A stretch of DNA of 37,219 nucleotides from Collinsella aerofaciens (GTDB taxonomy: Bacteria; Actinomycetota; Coriobacteriia; Coriobacteriales; Coriobacteriaceae): contig RPYR01000153.1 in the NCBI GenBank assembly GCA_008671285.1, forward strand, positions 1 to 37,219, given 5' to 3'. This document shows, one piece after another, positions 15,997 to 24,492 of this stretch; position 1 is the first letter of the stretch, and each line of letters begins with the position of its first letter. The notes beneath the pieces are model-generated. The model made no database searches. It was not told where the DNA came from and saw only the letters and a list, made by a program, of their open reading frames with translations. The position numbers and the translations under genes are program-made.

Positions 15997-16019
15997 GGCC
16001 GGGAATCTAATTCCCGGCC
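15997..16019. terminator. hairpin between convergent GmrSD and membrane-protein genes
   Basis: GGCCGGGAA (15997-16005) and TTCCCGGCC (16011-16019) form a perfect 9-bp stem with a 5-base loop. No T-run lies on either side, but its place six bases past the GmrSD stop, between convergent genes, suggests a bidirectional terminator or a 3'-end stabiliser. Confidence 0.6.
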
Positions 16020-16120
16020 CTTGCCCGCTCAAAATCGTCGATGGCCCATTCGCCCGTCTACGCCCCCACAATCCCGCGAGTCGCTTGATTTGGTTTACGG
16101 CCCTCAGTTTTCGGCATCTG

Positions 16121-17110
16121 TTACTCGTCGTCCCTGTCGTTGGGGTCGCCCTTGAGGGTGTTGATGTCCAGGTACTGGTTATCGTCCTCTTTTTGCTGGG
16201 TCTCCGACTCCGCTTGGGTGGGGCCGCGGAACAGCTGGAATCCCTCAAACGCAATGACGCCGAGCAGGGCAATGACAATGGCGATAAAAGCAACCTTGAC
16301 TGCCTGCGGAAATTCCGAGAAACGCAGCGCCTTTTCCTCGGCGTAATAATCGGCGAAGCGCTCTTCGCCCGTGCTTTTGGTATACGCCGGTGCGGACGCG
16401 GCCTCCGGGTCATATTCCGGTGCAGACGTGGCAGCGTACGGATCGTTGAGATAATCGCTCGATGCGGTGCCATAATCCTCGGTCTCGATGCGACCGGTGC
16501 CAGCATAGCCATCGGAATAATCGGAATATGCCGCACCGCCCTCATAGTCCGTGGCGCTCGTGTTGGCGGCAAAAAGCGGGTTAACTGGAACGTCGAGCGC
16601 CGGCATGCCGGTAGAGGTCTCATCCAGATCGGCTGCAGCCCAGGAATCGTAGGCAACCTGACGGGCAACGGGCTCATCGAGCCTTGCGACCGGAGGCTTG
16701 CGTGCCGCAGGAACGGGCAACTGCTGGGCGTTGTACATAACGGTGCTGTCGGCCGATTTGCCCTGCGTCGCTGCTGCGAGAAATGCCGCCGTCTCGGACG
16801 GGTCGCTTGCGGGGCGGGGAGCGGGCGTGGGCGCCGAAGTGGGTGCGGGCGTAGGCGCGGGCATCGAAACAGGCGACTGCGCAGGAGTCGGCGCAGGTGC
16901 GGACTTAGGCGCAAGTGCGGGATTGGGGCTTGACGGGCGAGCCCCGCCGCCGCCCATGAGTTCGTCGGCGGTCCACGGGCGATCATCCATCACGTCGTCA
17001 AGGCTCAGCGAAAACAGGTCGTCTTCACCCTCATCGAACATGCGGTGCACATGTCCACCAATTGCCGGAATCAATCCGCGACCGGTGCATGATGCCTTGC
17101 TCAACGCCAT
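16121..17110 (-). CDS. Pro/Ala-rich acidic protein with one C-terminal membrane span
   Basis: 329 residues from ATG 17108-17110, preceded by AAAGGATGG on this strand. Not recognised as a named family. Layout: a short start (MALSKASCTGRGLIPAIGGH), an acidic segment with DEGEDDLFSLSLDDVMDD, a long Pro/Ala linker around residues 65-105 (repeats of AP-T-P), a Tyr/Asp/Ser-rich middle, then one hydrophobic span (VKVAFIAIVIALLGVIAFEG, near 274-293) and a charged tail ending NDRDDE. There is no signal peptide, so the large N-terminal part is probably cytoplasmic with a C-terminal anchor. It lies 123 bp downstream of the YheO-type regulator on the same strand and may be cotranscribed. Role unknown. 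Confidence 0.75.
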   Translation of the reverse strand: MALSKASCTGRGLIPAIGGHVHRMFDEGEDDLFSLSLDDVMDDRPWTADELMGGGGARPSSPNPALAPKSAPAPTPAQSPVSMPAPTPAPTSAPTPAPRPASDPSETAAFLAAATQGKSADSTVMYNAQQLPVPAARKPPVARLDEPVARQVAYDSWAAADLDETSTGMPALDVPVNPLFAANTSATDYEGGAAYSDYSDGYAGTGRIETEDYGTASSDYLNDPYAATSAPEYDPEAASAPAYTKSTGEERFADYYAEEKALRFSEFPQAVKVAFIAIVIALLGVIAFEGFQLFRGPTQAESETQQKEDDNQYLDINTLKGDPNDRDDE

Positions 17111-17233
17111 TCTGTTCCATCCTTTCGAAATACTAATGACATCGATTATATGGAACTTCCCAAGCGGCTCGGTCTTGGATTCGTGCTTTCCAGAACTCGC
17201 GCCCAAAAGGGGAGGGGCAATCCAGGCGAGTGC

Positions 17234-17887
17234 CTACTTGTCGCCGGCCGCCGCCTTGGCCTCATTGAGGTAGCTATAGAAGCTGTATTTGGAGATGCCA
17301 AAGAACTCGCAGGCGCGCTCGCTCGACTTGGAAATGAGGAAGGCGCCGCGACGGTCGAGGTAGCCAATGGCACGAATGCGCTCGTCTTTGGTCATGAGCG
17401 CCGCGGGCTTGCCCACAAACTGCTCGCACTCGTGCAGCAGGTCCTCGAGCAGGTCGCCGATGTTCTTGGTAATGGGCTCGGGCTCGGTATAGCCCGTGCC
17501 GCCGGTGCCGGTAAAGGCGTCGAGCGAACGCTCAAAAGCCTTCATAAGCGTAATGTCAAAGTTGATGCCCAGAATGCCGCCGGGCTTGCCCTCGGCGTTG
17601 CGGATAAAGATCGTCGACGATTTGAGCAGCTTACCGTCGGTGGTTTTAGTGAGGTACGGCTCGCGGTCGTGTACATCGGTGGCGCCCTCGTGCATGGACT
17701 CAAACACGATATGGCTGGGGCCGTCACCCAGTTTGCGCCCGCTGACGTGGCCGTTTTCGATCACTACGATGGAGTGGTCCACGTCCTCGGTCTCCAGATC
17801 GTGGACGACGACTTCGCAGTTGGGGCCAAATTGCAGCGCCAGACCGTGTGCGAGGCGCTTGTAAAACTCAATCTGTGCGGGGGTCAT
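17234..17887 (-). CDS. YheO-type transcriptional regulator (PAS_6 + HTH_22)
   Basis: 217 residues from ATG 17885-17887, with AGGAAGG just upstream on this strand; longer starts lack a site. The N-terminal half (about 1-115) is the YheO-like PAS domain: FGPNCEVVVHDLET, SIVVIENGHVSGRKLGD and GGILGINFDI. The C-terminal third is the HTH_22 domain: ERIRAIGYLDRRGAFLI, then ACEFFGISKYSFYSYL. Relatives include DauR, which controls D-amino-acid catabolism by sensing a small ligand. It is divergent from ygeX across a 277-bp region with two matching operator-like dyads, so it very likely controls the ygeX-ygeY-ygeW operon. Diaminopropionate or a urate-derived compound is a plausible ligand (inference). 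Confidence 0.88.
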   Translation of the reverse strand: MTPAQIEFYKRLAHGLALQFGPNCEVVVHDLETEDVDHSIVVIENGHVSGRKLGDGPSHIVFESMHEGATDVHDREPYLTKTTDGKLLKSSTIFIRNAEGKPGGILGINFDITLMKAFERSLDAFTGTGGTGYTEPEPITKNIGDLLEDLLHECEQFVGKPAALMTKDERIRAIGYLDRRGAFLISKSSERACEFFGISKYSFYSYLNEAKAAAGDK

Positions 17888-18006
17888 GGGTACCTTCCTA
17901 AAAATTAGTTTGGGCTCACTGTGCCATAAACCACACATGACCGCAAACAAATCCATCAACAAGGCAATTCATGACCGTTCGGCGGCGAAAAAGTACCGAT
18001 TACGGC

Positions 18007-18072
18007 AACAAACAATTTGTTAGGTTTGCCAATCAAAAAGTGTGATAGAACAGTGCTAACAAACTTTTTGTT
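18007..18072. promoter_or_regulatory. pair of 15-bp dyads, putative operators between regulator and ygeX
   Basis: AACAAACnnTTTGTT occurs at 18007-18021 (centre AA) and 18058-18072 (centre TT). The two copies are otherwise identical and lie 51 bp apart, close to five helical turns. Another inverted repeat, CAAAAAGT (18034-18041) with ACTTTTTG (18063-18070), overlaps the second dyad. The pair lies about 93-158 bp before the ygeX start and 120-185 bp before the divergent regulator start. No convincing -35/-10 pair was found. Confidence 0.65.
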
Positions 18073-18164
18073 TGGCATCCACATAAAAGTTCAGTCGCAT
18101 GAATGGGAATGGGCTGAAACGCGTATGCGGGGGCCGGCAAGAGAGGACTTAAGGAGTTCACCGT

Positions 18165-19379
18165 ATGGCCGATAAGATCCAGTGGGCGGGCAACACGATG
18201 CCCAAGAGCGATGACAAGCACTTGGGAATCATGAGCCTCGACCACGTGAAGAAGGCCCGCGCCTTCCACCAGTCGTTCCCTCAATATACCGTCACCCCGC
18301 TTGCCCGCCTGGACGGTCAGGCTGCGCGCTTGGGTCTGTCCAACCTGTGCGTTAAGGACGAGAGCTATCGCTTTGGCCTCAACGCCTTTAAGGTTCTGGG
18401 CGGATCGTTTGCCATGGCCAACTACATTGCCGACGAGACCGGCAAGGACGTTGCCGAGTGCACCTTCGATTACCTGACCTCCGATCAGCTTGCCAAGGAC
18501 TTTGGCCAGGCCACCTTCTTTACCGCTACCGACGGCAATCATGGCCGCGGCGTGGCATGGGCTGCCAACAAGCTGGGCCAGAAGGCCGTCGTTCACATGC
18601 CCAAGGGTTCCACCAAGCCCCGCTTCGATAACATCGCCGCCGAGGGCGCAACGGTGACCATCGAAGAGGTCAACTACGACGAGTGCGTGCGCATGGCCGC
18701 CGCCGAGGCCGACGCCTGCGAGCGCGGCGTCATCGTTCAGGACACCGCCTGGGAGGGCTACGAGAAGATCCCGTCTTGGATCATGGAGGGCTACGGCACC
18801 ATGGCTTCCGAGGCTGCCGAGCAGCTGCGCGAGATGGCCATCAACCGCCCGACGCACGTGTTTGTCCAGGCTGGCGTGGGTTCGCTCGCCGGCGCCGTGG
18901 TGGGCTACTTCACCAACCTGTATCCCGATAACCCGCCCACCTTCGTCGTGGTCGAGTGCGCTCCGGCCGCCTGCCTGTACAAGGGCGCTGCCGCCGGCGA
19001 CGGCGATCCGCGTATCGTGGACGGTGACATGCCCTCCATCATGGCCGGTCTGTGCTGCGGTGAGCCCAACATCCTGGGCTGGGATATCCTGCGCAACCAT
19101 GCCACCGCCTTCGTGTCCTGCCCCGACTGGGTCACCGCTCGCGGCATGCGCACCCTGGGCGCCCCCGAGAAGGGCGACCCGCGCGTCATCTCCGGCGAGT
19201 CCGGCGCGGTGACCACTGGCCTGGTCGAGACCCTCATGCTCGATCCTGAGTACGCCGAGCTCAAAGAGCTCATCGGCCTGGATAAGACGAGCTCCGTGCT
19301 CTGCTTCTCCACGGAAGGTGACACCGATCCGGATCAGTACCGTCGCATCGTCTGGGAAGGCGAATACCCCACTTGCTAA
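18165..19379 (+). CDS. ygeX: 2,3-diaminopropionate ammonia-lyase
   Basis: 404 residues; E. coli YgeX has 398. ATG 18165 follows AAGGAG. It is a fold-type II PLP enzyme that splits 2,3-diaminopropionate to pyruvate and two ammonia. The PLP lysine is K76 in RFGLNAFKVLGGS; the catalytic aspartate is D123 in TATDGNHGRG; the glycine-rich phosphate loop is QAGVGSLAGAV. Cytoplasmic. It is the first gene of ygeX-ygeY-ygeW and feeds pyruvate into central metabolism, the energy-yielding end of the proposed urate route. The 74-bp gap to ygeY has a hairpin (GGCGGAG 19387-19393 with CTCCGCC 19407-19413) with no T-run. Confidence 0.96.
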   Translation: MADKIQWAGNTMPKSDDKHLGIMSLDHVKKARAFHQSFPQYTVTPLARLDGQAARLGLSNLCVKDESYRFGLNAFKVLGGSFAMANYIADETGKDVAECTFDYLTSDQLAKDFGQATFFTATDGNHGRGVAWAANKLGQKAVVHMPKGSTKPRFDNIAAEGATVTIEEVNYDECVRMAAAEADACERGVIVQDTAWEGYEKIPSWIMEGYGTMASEAAEQLREMAINRPTHVFVQAGVGSLAGAVVGYFTNLYPDNPPTFVVVECAPAACLYKGAAAGDGDPRIVDGDMPSIMAGLCCGEPNILGWDILRNHATAFVSCPDWVTARGMRTLGAPEKGDPRVISGESGAVTTGLVETLMLDPEYAELKELIGLDKTSSVLCFSTEGDTDPDQYRRIVWEGEYPTC

Positions 19380-19386
19380 TCGTTGG

Positions 19387-19413
19387 GGCGGAGTAAATAG
19401 GTATCGCTCCGCC
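19387..19413 (+). promoter_or_regulatory. intercistronic hairpin ygeX-ygeY
   Basis: GGCGGAG (19387-19393) pairs with CTCCGCC (19407-19413) across 13 bases. Without a T-run it is more likely an mRNA stability or processing element, or a leaky terminator, than a full stop. Confidence 0.45.
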
Positions 19414-19453
19414 ACCTCACAGGTAGATTCCTTAGTTTGAAAGGTTATGAACA

Positions 19454-20839
19454 ATGGCTAAAGAACTCGATTTCGACGCTATCAAGGCTGCTGCTGAGTC
19501 CCATCGTGCTGATATGACTCGCTTCCTGCGCGCCATGATCTCTCACCCCTCTGAGTCCTGCGAGGAGGGTGAGGTCGTCGCTTGCATTAAGGCCGAGATG
19601 GAGAGCCTTGGCTATGACGAGGTCAAGGTCGACGGCCTGGGTAACGTCATGGGCTTTATGGGCGAGGGCGACAAGATCATCGCCATCGACTCTCACATCG
19701 ACACCGTCGGCATCGGCAACATCGATAACTGGGATGCCGATCCTTATGAGGGCTACGAGACCGACGAGATCATCTATGGCCGCGGCGGCTCCGACCAGGA
19801 GGGTGGCATGGCTTCTGCTACCTACGCTGCCAAGATGATGAAGGACATGGGCCTCATCCCCGAGGGCTACAAGATCATGGTCGTCGGCACCGTCCAGGAA
19901 GAGGACTGCGACGGCATGTGCTGGCAGTACATCTACAACAAGGACGGCATTAAGCCCGAATTCGTCATTTCCACCGAGCCCACCGACGGCGGCATCTATC
20001 GCGGTCACCGCGGCCGCATGGAGATCCGCGTCGACGTTCACGGCACCTCCTGCCACGGCTCTGCTCCCGACCGCGGCGACAATGCCATCTACAAGATGGC
20101 CGACATCATCGCCGACGTTCGCGCTCTCAACAACAACGGCTGCGACGAGTCGACCGACATCAAGGGCCTCGTCAAGATGCTCGATCCCAAGTACAACCCC
20201 GAGCACTTCGAGGACGCCCGCTTCCTGGGCCGCGGCACCTGCACCGTCAGCCAGATCTTCTACACCAGCCCCAGCCGTTGCGCTGTCGCTGACTCCTGCG
20301 CCATCTCCATCGACCGTCGCATGACCGCCGGTGAGACCTGGGAGTCCTGCCTGGACGAGATCCGTAACCTGCCGGCAGCCAAGAAGTACGGCGACGACGT
20401 GAAGGTCTCCATGTACATGTACGACCGTCCGTCCTGGACCGGCGAGGTCTACGAGACCGAGGCTTACTTCCCCACGTGGATCAACAAGGAGACCGCTCCG
20501 CACGTCAAGGCCCTCGTCGACGCCCATAAGGCTATGTTCGGTGACGAGCGCATCGGCTGCGAGCCCAGCATGGACAAGCGCACCGGTCGTCCGCTGTGCG
20601 ACAAGTGGACCTTCTCCACGAACTGCGTTTCCATCCAGGGCCGCTACGGCATCCCCTGCGTCGGCTTTGGCCCGGGTGCCGAGTCTCAGGCTCACGCTCC
20701 CAACGAGGTCACCTACAAGGACGACCTGGTCACCGCTGCCGCCATGTATGTGGCTGCCCTGAACCTCTACGATCCGAGCCAGGCCGATGGCGATGCCACC
20801 GTGTTCCGCGCCGGTCTGACCAACAACAAGATCGACTAG
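19454..20839 (+). CDS. ygeY: YgeY family M20 metallohydrolase
   Basis: 461 residues, M20 dinuclear zinc hydrolase of the YgeY selenium-metabolism-linked family. Metal and catalytic residues are visible: H81 and D83 in [10 protein letters not shown]114 in RGGSDQEGG, the EE pair 149-150 in [13 protein letters not shown] near 178, and the final His in AHAPNE. The lid/dimerisation domain is around 190-330. Members resemble deacetylases, peptidases and carbamoyl-amino-acid hydrolases; in this cluster it probably cuts an acyl or ureido bond to supply diaminopropionate to YgeX. ATG 19454 has GAAAGG upstream. The stop codon lies inside a perfect inverted repeat. Family certain, substrate inferred. 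Confidence 0.95.
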   Translation: MAKELDFDAIKAAAESHRADMTRFLRAMISHPSESCEEGEVVACIKAEMESLGYDEVKVDGLGNVMGFMGEGDKIIAIDSHIDTVGIGNIDNWDADPYEGYETDEIIYGRGGSDQEGGMASATYAAKMMKDMGLIPEGYKIMVVGTVQEEDCDGMCWQYIYNKDGIKPEFVISTEPTDGGIYRGHRGRMEIRVDVHGTSCHGSAPDRGDNAIYKMADIIADVRALNNNGCDESTDIKGLVKMLDPKYNPEHFEDARFLGRGTCTVSQIFYTSPSRCAVADSCAISIDRRMTAGETWESCLDEIRNLPAAKKYGDDVKVSMYMYDRPSWTGEVYETEAYFPTWINKETAPHVKALVDAHKAMFGDERIGCEPSMDKRTGRPLCDKWTFSTNCVSIQGRYGIPCVGFGPGAESQAHAPNEVTYKDDLVTAAAMYVAALNLYDPSQADGDATVFRAGLTNNKID

Positions 20840-20886
20840 TCTCATTCCTCGATCTTGTTGAGCCGGGGACAGTTTATGCCCCCGGC
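20824..20886 (+). promoter_or_regulatory. two hairpins at the end of ygeY
   Basis: CAACAAGATCGA (20824-20835, the last codons of ygeY) is the exact reverse complement of TCGATCTTGTTG (20849-20860), so the stop codon sits in the loop. A second hairpin follows at once: GCCGGGG (20862-20868) with CCCCGGC (20880-20886). No T-run follows. Ribosomes finishing ygeY would melt the first stem, which could couple ygeY translation to mRNA decay or readthrough into ygeW. Confidence 0.55.
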
Positions 20887-21040
20887 ACCCCCTGTTGACT
20901 TGGGGCCCGCGGTCGTTATCTCCCATGCTTCCTCAACGGTAGCGGGTCCTCGTCATGGTGCTCTGCATGTTCTAGCCACACGCGCATGCCGGAGCACATC
21001 TACTCATTGCGATCGTTTCATCTTTAGAAAGGACATTTCC

Positions 21041-22243
21041 ATGGACGCCAAGTTTACCGAGCTCGTCGAGCAGCTGAACGGCCTCGACTTTAAGGGTATG
21101 TACGGCAGCGACTTCCTGCACACCTGGGATAAGACCACCGATGAGCTCAAGGCGCTCTACATCGTCGCCGACGCTCTGCGCGAGCTGCGCGAGAACAACG
21201 TTTCGTCCAAGATCTTCGATTCGGGCCTGGCCGTCTCGCTGTTCCGCGACAACTCCACCCGTACGCGCTTCTCCTTCTCTAAGGCCGCCAACCTGCTCGG
21301 CCTTGAGCTGCAGGACCTGGACGAGAAGAAGTCCCAGATCGCTCACGGCGAGACCGTCCGCGAGACCGCTACCATGATCTCCTTCATGGCCGACGTCATC
21401 GGCATCCGCGATGACATGTACATCGGCAAGGGCGACGCCTACATGGCTGAGGTCTCCGAGTCTGTCCAGCAGGCTTACGAGGATGGCGTTCTGGATCACC
21501 GTCCCACGCTCATCTCCCTGCAGTCCGACTCCGATCATCCCACGCAGTCCTCTGCCGACATGCTCTACCTTATCAACGAGTTTGGCGGCCTCGAGAACCT
21601 CAAGGGCAAGAAGGTTGCCGTCACCTGGGCCTATTCGCCCTCTTACGGCAAGCCGCTGTCCTGCCCGCAGTCGCTGATCAGCCTGCTGCCCCGCTTTGGC
21701 ATGGACGTCACCCTGGCTCACCCCGAGGGCTACGACCTCATGCCCGAGGTCGTCGAGCGCGCCAAGGGCTATGCCGCCGAGTCCGGCACCACCTTTAAGC
21801 AGGTCAACACCATGGCCGAGGCCTTCGAGGGCGCCGACATCGTGATCCCCAAGAGTTGGGCTCCGTTTGCCGCCATGGAGAAGCGCACCAACCTGTACGC
21901 CGAGGGCGACGACGCCGGCATCGCTGCGCTCGAGAAGGAGCTGCTCGCCCAGAACGCCACCCATCAGGACTGGTGCTCCACGACTGAGCTCATGGAGAAG
22001 ACTGCTAACGGCCAGGACACCATCTTTATGCACCCGCTGCCCGCCGACATCTCCGGTGTCTCCTGCGAGCACGGCGAGGTCAACGCCGACGTCTTCGACA
22101 TGCACCGCGTGGGCATGTACAAGGAGGCCAGCTACAAGCCGTACGCCATCGCAGCCATGATGTTCCTGCAGAAGGTTGCCGATCCCGCCGCTACCCTCAA
22201 GGCCCTCGACGAGCGCAACACCGCCCGTTGGCTCCAGGCCTAA
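21041..22243 (+). CDS. ygeW: YgeW, knotted carbamoyltransferase
   Basis: 400 residues from ATG 21041 (AAAGGA upstream); E. coli YgeW has 396. It is a member of the aspartate/ornithine transcarbamylase superfamily with the knotted C-terminal half. The carbamoyl phosphate loop is FRDNSTRTRFSF (S72-R76); HPTQSSADM is the middle motif, and HPLPADISGVSC near 330 is the family-specific carbamoyl/substrate motif. Work on YgeW suggested an unusual acceptor; in this cluster it would probably run in the degradative direction, giving carbamoyl phosphate for ATP synthesis. The required carbamate kinase (YqeA in E. coli) is not in this window. It lies 201 bp after ygeY, so a separate promoter is possible, and a strong terminator follows. 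Confidence 0.95.
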   Translation: MDAKFTELVEQLNGLDFKGMYGSDFLHTWDKTTDELKALYIVADALRELRENNVSSKIFDSGLAVSLFRDNSTRTRFSFSKAANLLGLELQDLDEKKSQIAHGETVRETATMISFMADVIGIRDDMYIGKGDAYMAEVSESVQQAYEDGVLDHRPTLISLQSDSDHPTQSSADMLYLINEFGGLENLKGKKVAVTWAYSPSYGKPLSCPQSLISLLPRFGMDVTLAHPEGYDLMPEVVERAKGYAAESGTTFKQVNTMAEAFEGADIVIPKSWAPFAAMEKRTNLYAEGDDAGIAALEKELLAQNATHQDWCSTTELMEKTANGQDTIFMHPLPADISGVSCEHGEVNADVFDMHRVGMYKEASYKPYAIAAMMFLQKVADPAATLKALDERNTARWLQA

Positions 22244-22271
22244 AGCCGGGTTGAGGTAAGCCATGTAAAGG

Positions 22272-22305
22272 GGGCGCTCTGCCAACCGGCGGGGTGCCCT
22301 TTTTT
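22272..22305 (+). terminator. intrinsic terminator after ygeW
   Basis: GGGCGCTCTGCC (22272-22283) pairs over 12 positions (some G-U) with GGCGGGGTGCCC (22288-22299), with an AACC loop and six T's at 22300-22305. It ends the ygeX-ygeY-ygeW transcript. Confidence 0.85.
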
Positions 22306-22392
22306 GCATCGCGGGCGTGCGGGATAAGCGCTTTCGATGTGGATGCCCGCGGCGCGAGTTATGGGTACGATGGTTTCGGGGGAGGTATCACC

Positions 22393-23007
22393 ATGAGACT
22401 TGGATGCGTCATTATGGCTTCGGGCGAGGGCAAGCGGTTTGGCTCTAACAAGATGCTTGCCGATATCTATGGCGAGCCGCTGATTGCCCGGGCCATCGAT
22501 TCGGTTCCCCGGGGCTTTGACGTCGTGGTTTCGACGCGTTGGCCCGAGGTCGCTCAGATTTGCGAGGACAAGCATTGCCCGTGCGTTCTGCACGATGGCG
22601 AGCTGCGCAGCGAAAGCGTCCGTGCGGGCCTTTCGTGGGGAGTCGAACGCAACTGGAAAGGTTGCCTCTTTTTGCCGGGCGACCAGCCGCTTGTGAGCAC
22701 GGACTCTTTTGAGGCCATGGTTCGCGCGTTTGACGAGCGTGGCCGCAAACATCCGGTGCGCTTGGCGTGCAACGGTGAGCCTTCGAGCCCGGTGCTCTTT
22801 CCGGCGGAACTATTCGATGCACTCATGCGTCTTGAGGGCAAGGACGGCGGGGGCTCGATTCTCAAGGACCGTACCGACGTGGTGCTGGTCGAGGCGCGTG
22901 CCTACGAGCTGTGGGATGTCGATACCGCAGAGGGACAGCGACGCATAACGGAGCATATCGCGGCCTGCTCGTATTTTGATCGCGTGGCCAACTGTATTAA
23001 TCAATAA
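22393..23007 (+). CDS. mocA: MocA/YgfJ-like molybdenum cofactor nucleotidyltransferase
   Basis: 204 residues; YgfJ/MocA proteins are about 190. ATG 22393 has GGAGG eight bases upstream. The N-terminal nucleotide-binding motif is ASGEGKRFGSNKML (9-22), and LPGDQPLV near 94 is the metal/nucleotide motif of MobA-like transferases. It makes the cytidylyl form of molybdopterin (MCD) needed by xanthine dehydrogenase-type enzymes. The hyuA gene starts 8 bp later, so the two are cotranscribed. Cytoplasmic. Whether the nucleotide is CTP is taken from the family and the XDH context. Confidence 0.9.
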   Translation: MRLGCVIMASGEGKRFGSNKMLADIYGEPLIARAIDSVPRGFDVVVSTRWPEVAQICEDKHCPCVLHDGELRSESVRAGLSWGVERNWKGCLFLPGDQPLVSTDSFEAMVRAFDERGRKHPVRLACNGEPSSPVLFPAELFDALMRLEGKDGGGSILKDRTDVVLVEARAYELWDVDTAEGQRRITEHIAACSYFDRVANCINQ

Positions 23008-23015
23008 GGAGCAAC

Positions 23016-24383
23016 ATGATCATCATCAAAAACGGCGCGCTCGTGACGCCCCAGGGGCTTCGCCGCGCCGATCTTGCCATGGAGGGCGACAAGATTGTGC
23101 GGATTGCCGCGGCGATTGAGCCGGCCGAGGGCGATACCGTCGAGGACGCCGCGGGCTGCTGGGTGTTTCCCGGCTTTATCGACGGCCACACGCACATGCA
23201 GTGCTGGACTGGCATGGATTGGACAGCCGATAGCTTTGAAACCGGCACGCGTGCGGCTGCCTGCGGCGGTACGACGACCATCGTGGACTACGCGACGGCT
23301 GATCGCGGCGTGACCATGCCCGATGCCCTTGCCGAGTGGCATCATCGCGCCGACGGCACCTGCACGGCAAACTACGCTTTTCATATGGCACTCGCCGAGT
23401 GGAACGAGCGCAACCGCGCCGATCTTTCGGCCATGCGCGAGGCGGGCGTATCGTCGTTCAAGACCTACTTTGCCTACGACCACCTGCGCCTGGACGATGC
23501 CGAGACGCTCGAGGTGCTCGAGGAGCTCAAGCGTATTGGCGGCATACTGTGCGTGCATTGCGAGAATGGCACGTTGGTGAACGAACTGCAGAAGCGCGTG
23601 TACGAGCAGGGGATTCATGGGCCCGAGGGGCATGCGCTCAGCCGTCCGGACGTGTGTGAGGCCGAGGCCGTGAGCCGCCTGCTGTATCTGGCGCACTTGG
23701 CCGGGGACGCCCCAGTCAACGTGGTGCACCTTTCGACCAAGTTGGGGCTCGGGGCCATTCGTGCTGCCAAAGCGCGCGGGCAGAAGAATATCTATGTCGA
23801 GACCTGCCCCCAATATCTGATGCTTGACGACACCTGCTATCTGGAGCAGGGCGAGGACGGCTTTGCGGGCGCCAAGTACGTGATGAGCCCGCCGCTGCGC
23901 CATGCCGGTGACCGTGCGGCACTGCGCGAGGCGCTTGTGGCCGGCGAGATCGATACGATTGCGACCGATCATTGCAGCTTTAACCTGCACGGGCAAAAGG
24001 ACCGCGGGCGCGACGATTTCCGCGCGATTCCCAACGGCGGGCCCGGCGTGGAGCATCGTCCCGTCGCGATTGCCACGAGCTTTGAGGGACAGCTGGGACC
24101 CGAGGACCTCTGCCGCTTGATGAGCGAGAACCCGGCGCGCGTGTTTGGCATGTACCCGCGCAAGGGCTGTCTTGCCGAGGGCGCCGATGCCGATGTGTGC
24201 GTGTGGGATCCCAAAGCGCGCTGGACAATCAGCGCCGCGACACAGCATCAGGCCGTGGACTACACGCCGCTCGAGGGCTTTGAGGCACATGGCCGCGCCA
24301 AGGCCGTGTTTGTGAACGGCGTGCTGGTGGCGCGCGATGGCGAGCCCACCGGAGCCCAACCCGGCCGCTACGTGCCCCGCTAG
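23016..24383 (+). CDS. hyuA: dihydropyrimidinase/hydantoinase-like amidohydrolase (HyuA/YgeZ)
   Basis: 455 residues; E. coli HyuA has 461. ATG 23016 follows AAGGAG. All binuclear-zinc residues are present: H58 and H60 in DGHTHMQC, the carboxylated K149 in SSFKTYFAYD, H181 in CVHCENG, H238 in VVHLSTK and D318 in ATDHC. Relatives open cyclic ureides such as D-phenylhydantoin and dihydropyrimidines; in this cluster a ring derived from urate or xanthine is the likely target. It is the second gene of mocA-hyuA and converges on yqeC across a long palindrome. Confidence 0.95.
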   Translation: MIIIKNGALVTPQGLRRADLAMEGDKIVRIAAAIEPAEGDTVEDAAGCWVFPGFIDGHTHMQCWTGMDWTADSFETGTRAAACGGTTTIVDYATADRGVTMPDALAEWHHRADGTCTANYAFHMALAEWNERNRADLSAMREAGVSSFKTYFAYDHLRLDDAETLEVLEELKRIGGILCVHCENGTLVNELQKRVYEQGIHGPEGHALSRPDVCEAEAVSRLLYLAHLAGDAPVNVVHLSTKLGLGAIRAAKARGQKNIYVETCPQYLMLDDTCYLEQGEDGFAGAKYVMSPPLRHAGDRAALREALVAGEIDTIATDHCSFNLHGQKDRGRDDFRAIPNGGPGVEHRPVAIATSFEGQLGPEDLCRLMSENPARVFGMYPRKGCLAEGADADVCVWDPKARWTISAATQHQAVDYTPLEGFEAHGRAKAVFVNGVLVARDGEPTGAQPGRYVPR

Positions 24384-24403
24384 CAGCAAAGATGCCGTGT
24401 CCC

Positions 24404-24482
24404 CTCCTCAGTTGCGGTGAAATACGGACTGTTTGCGGCCGTCGGGCGGCCAAACAGTCCGTATTTCACCGCAACTGAGGAG
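24404..24482. repeat. perfect 32-bp-arm palindrome between convergent hyuA and yqeC
   Basis: Arms 24404-24435 and 24451-24482 are perfectly complementary with a 15-base GC-rich centre. The arms contain GTTGCGGTGAAATACGGA. A diverged copy lies at 27195-27261. Neither strand has a T-run after the stem. The position between convergent genes fits a bidirectional terminator, but the sequence conservation between the two copies points to a dispersed repeat family. Confidence 0.85.
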
Positions 24483-24492
24483 ATGGGGCCGG

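Noticed and set aside
20855..21040. Upstream extension of ygeW to a start near 20855
   Set aside because: The added residues are unlike the family, and ATG 21041 has AAAGGA in place and gives the normal length.
24404..24482. Plain intrinsic terminator
   Set aside because: The stem is far longer than needed, no T-run follows on either strand and a related copy lies 2.7 kb away, so it is listed as a repeat that may also terminate.
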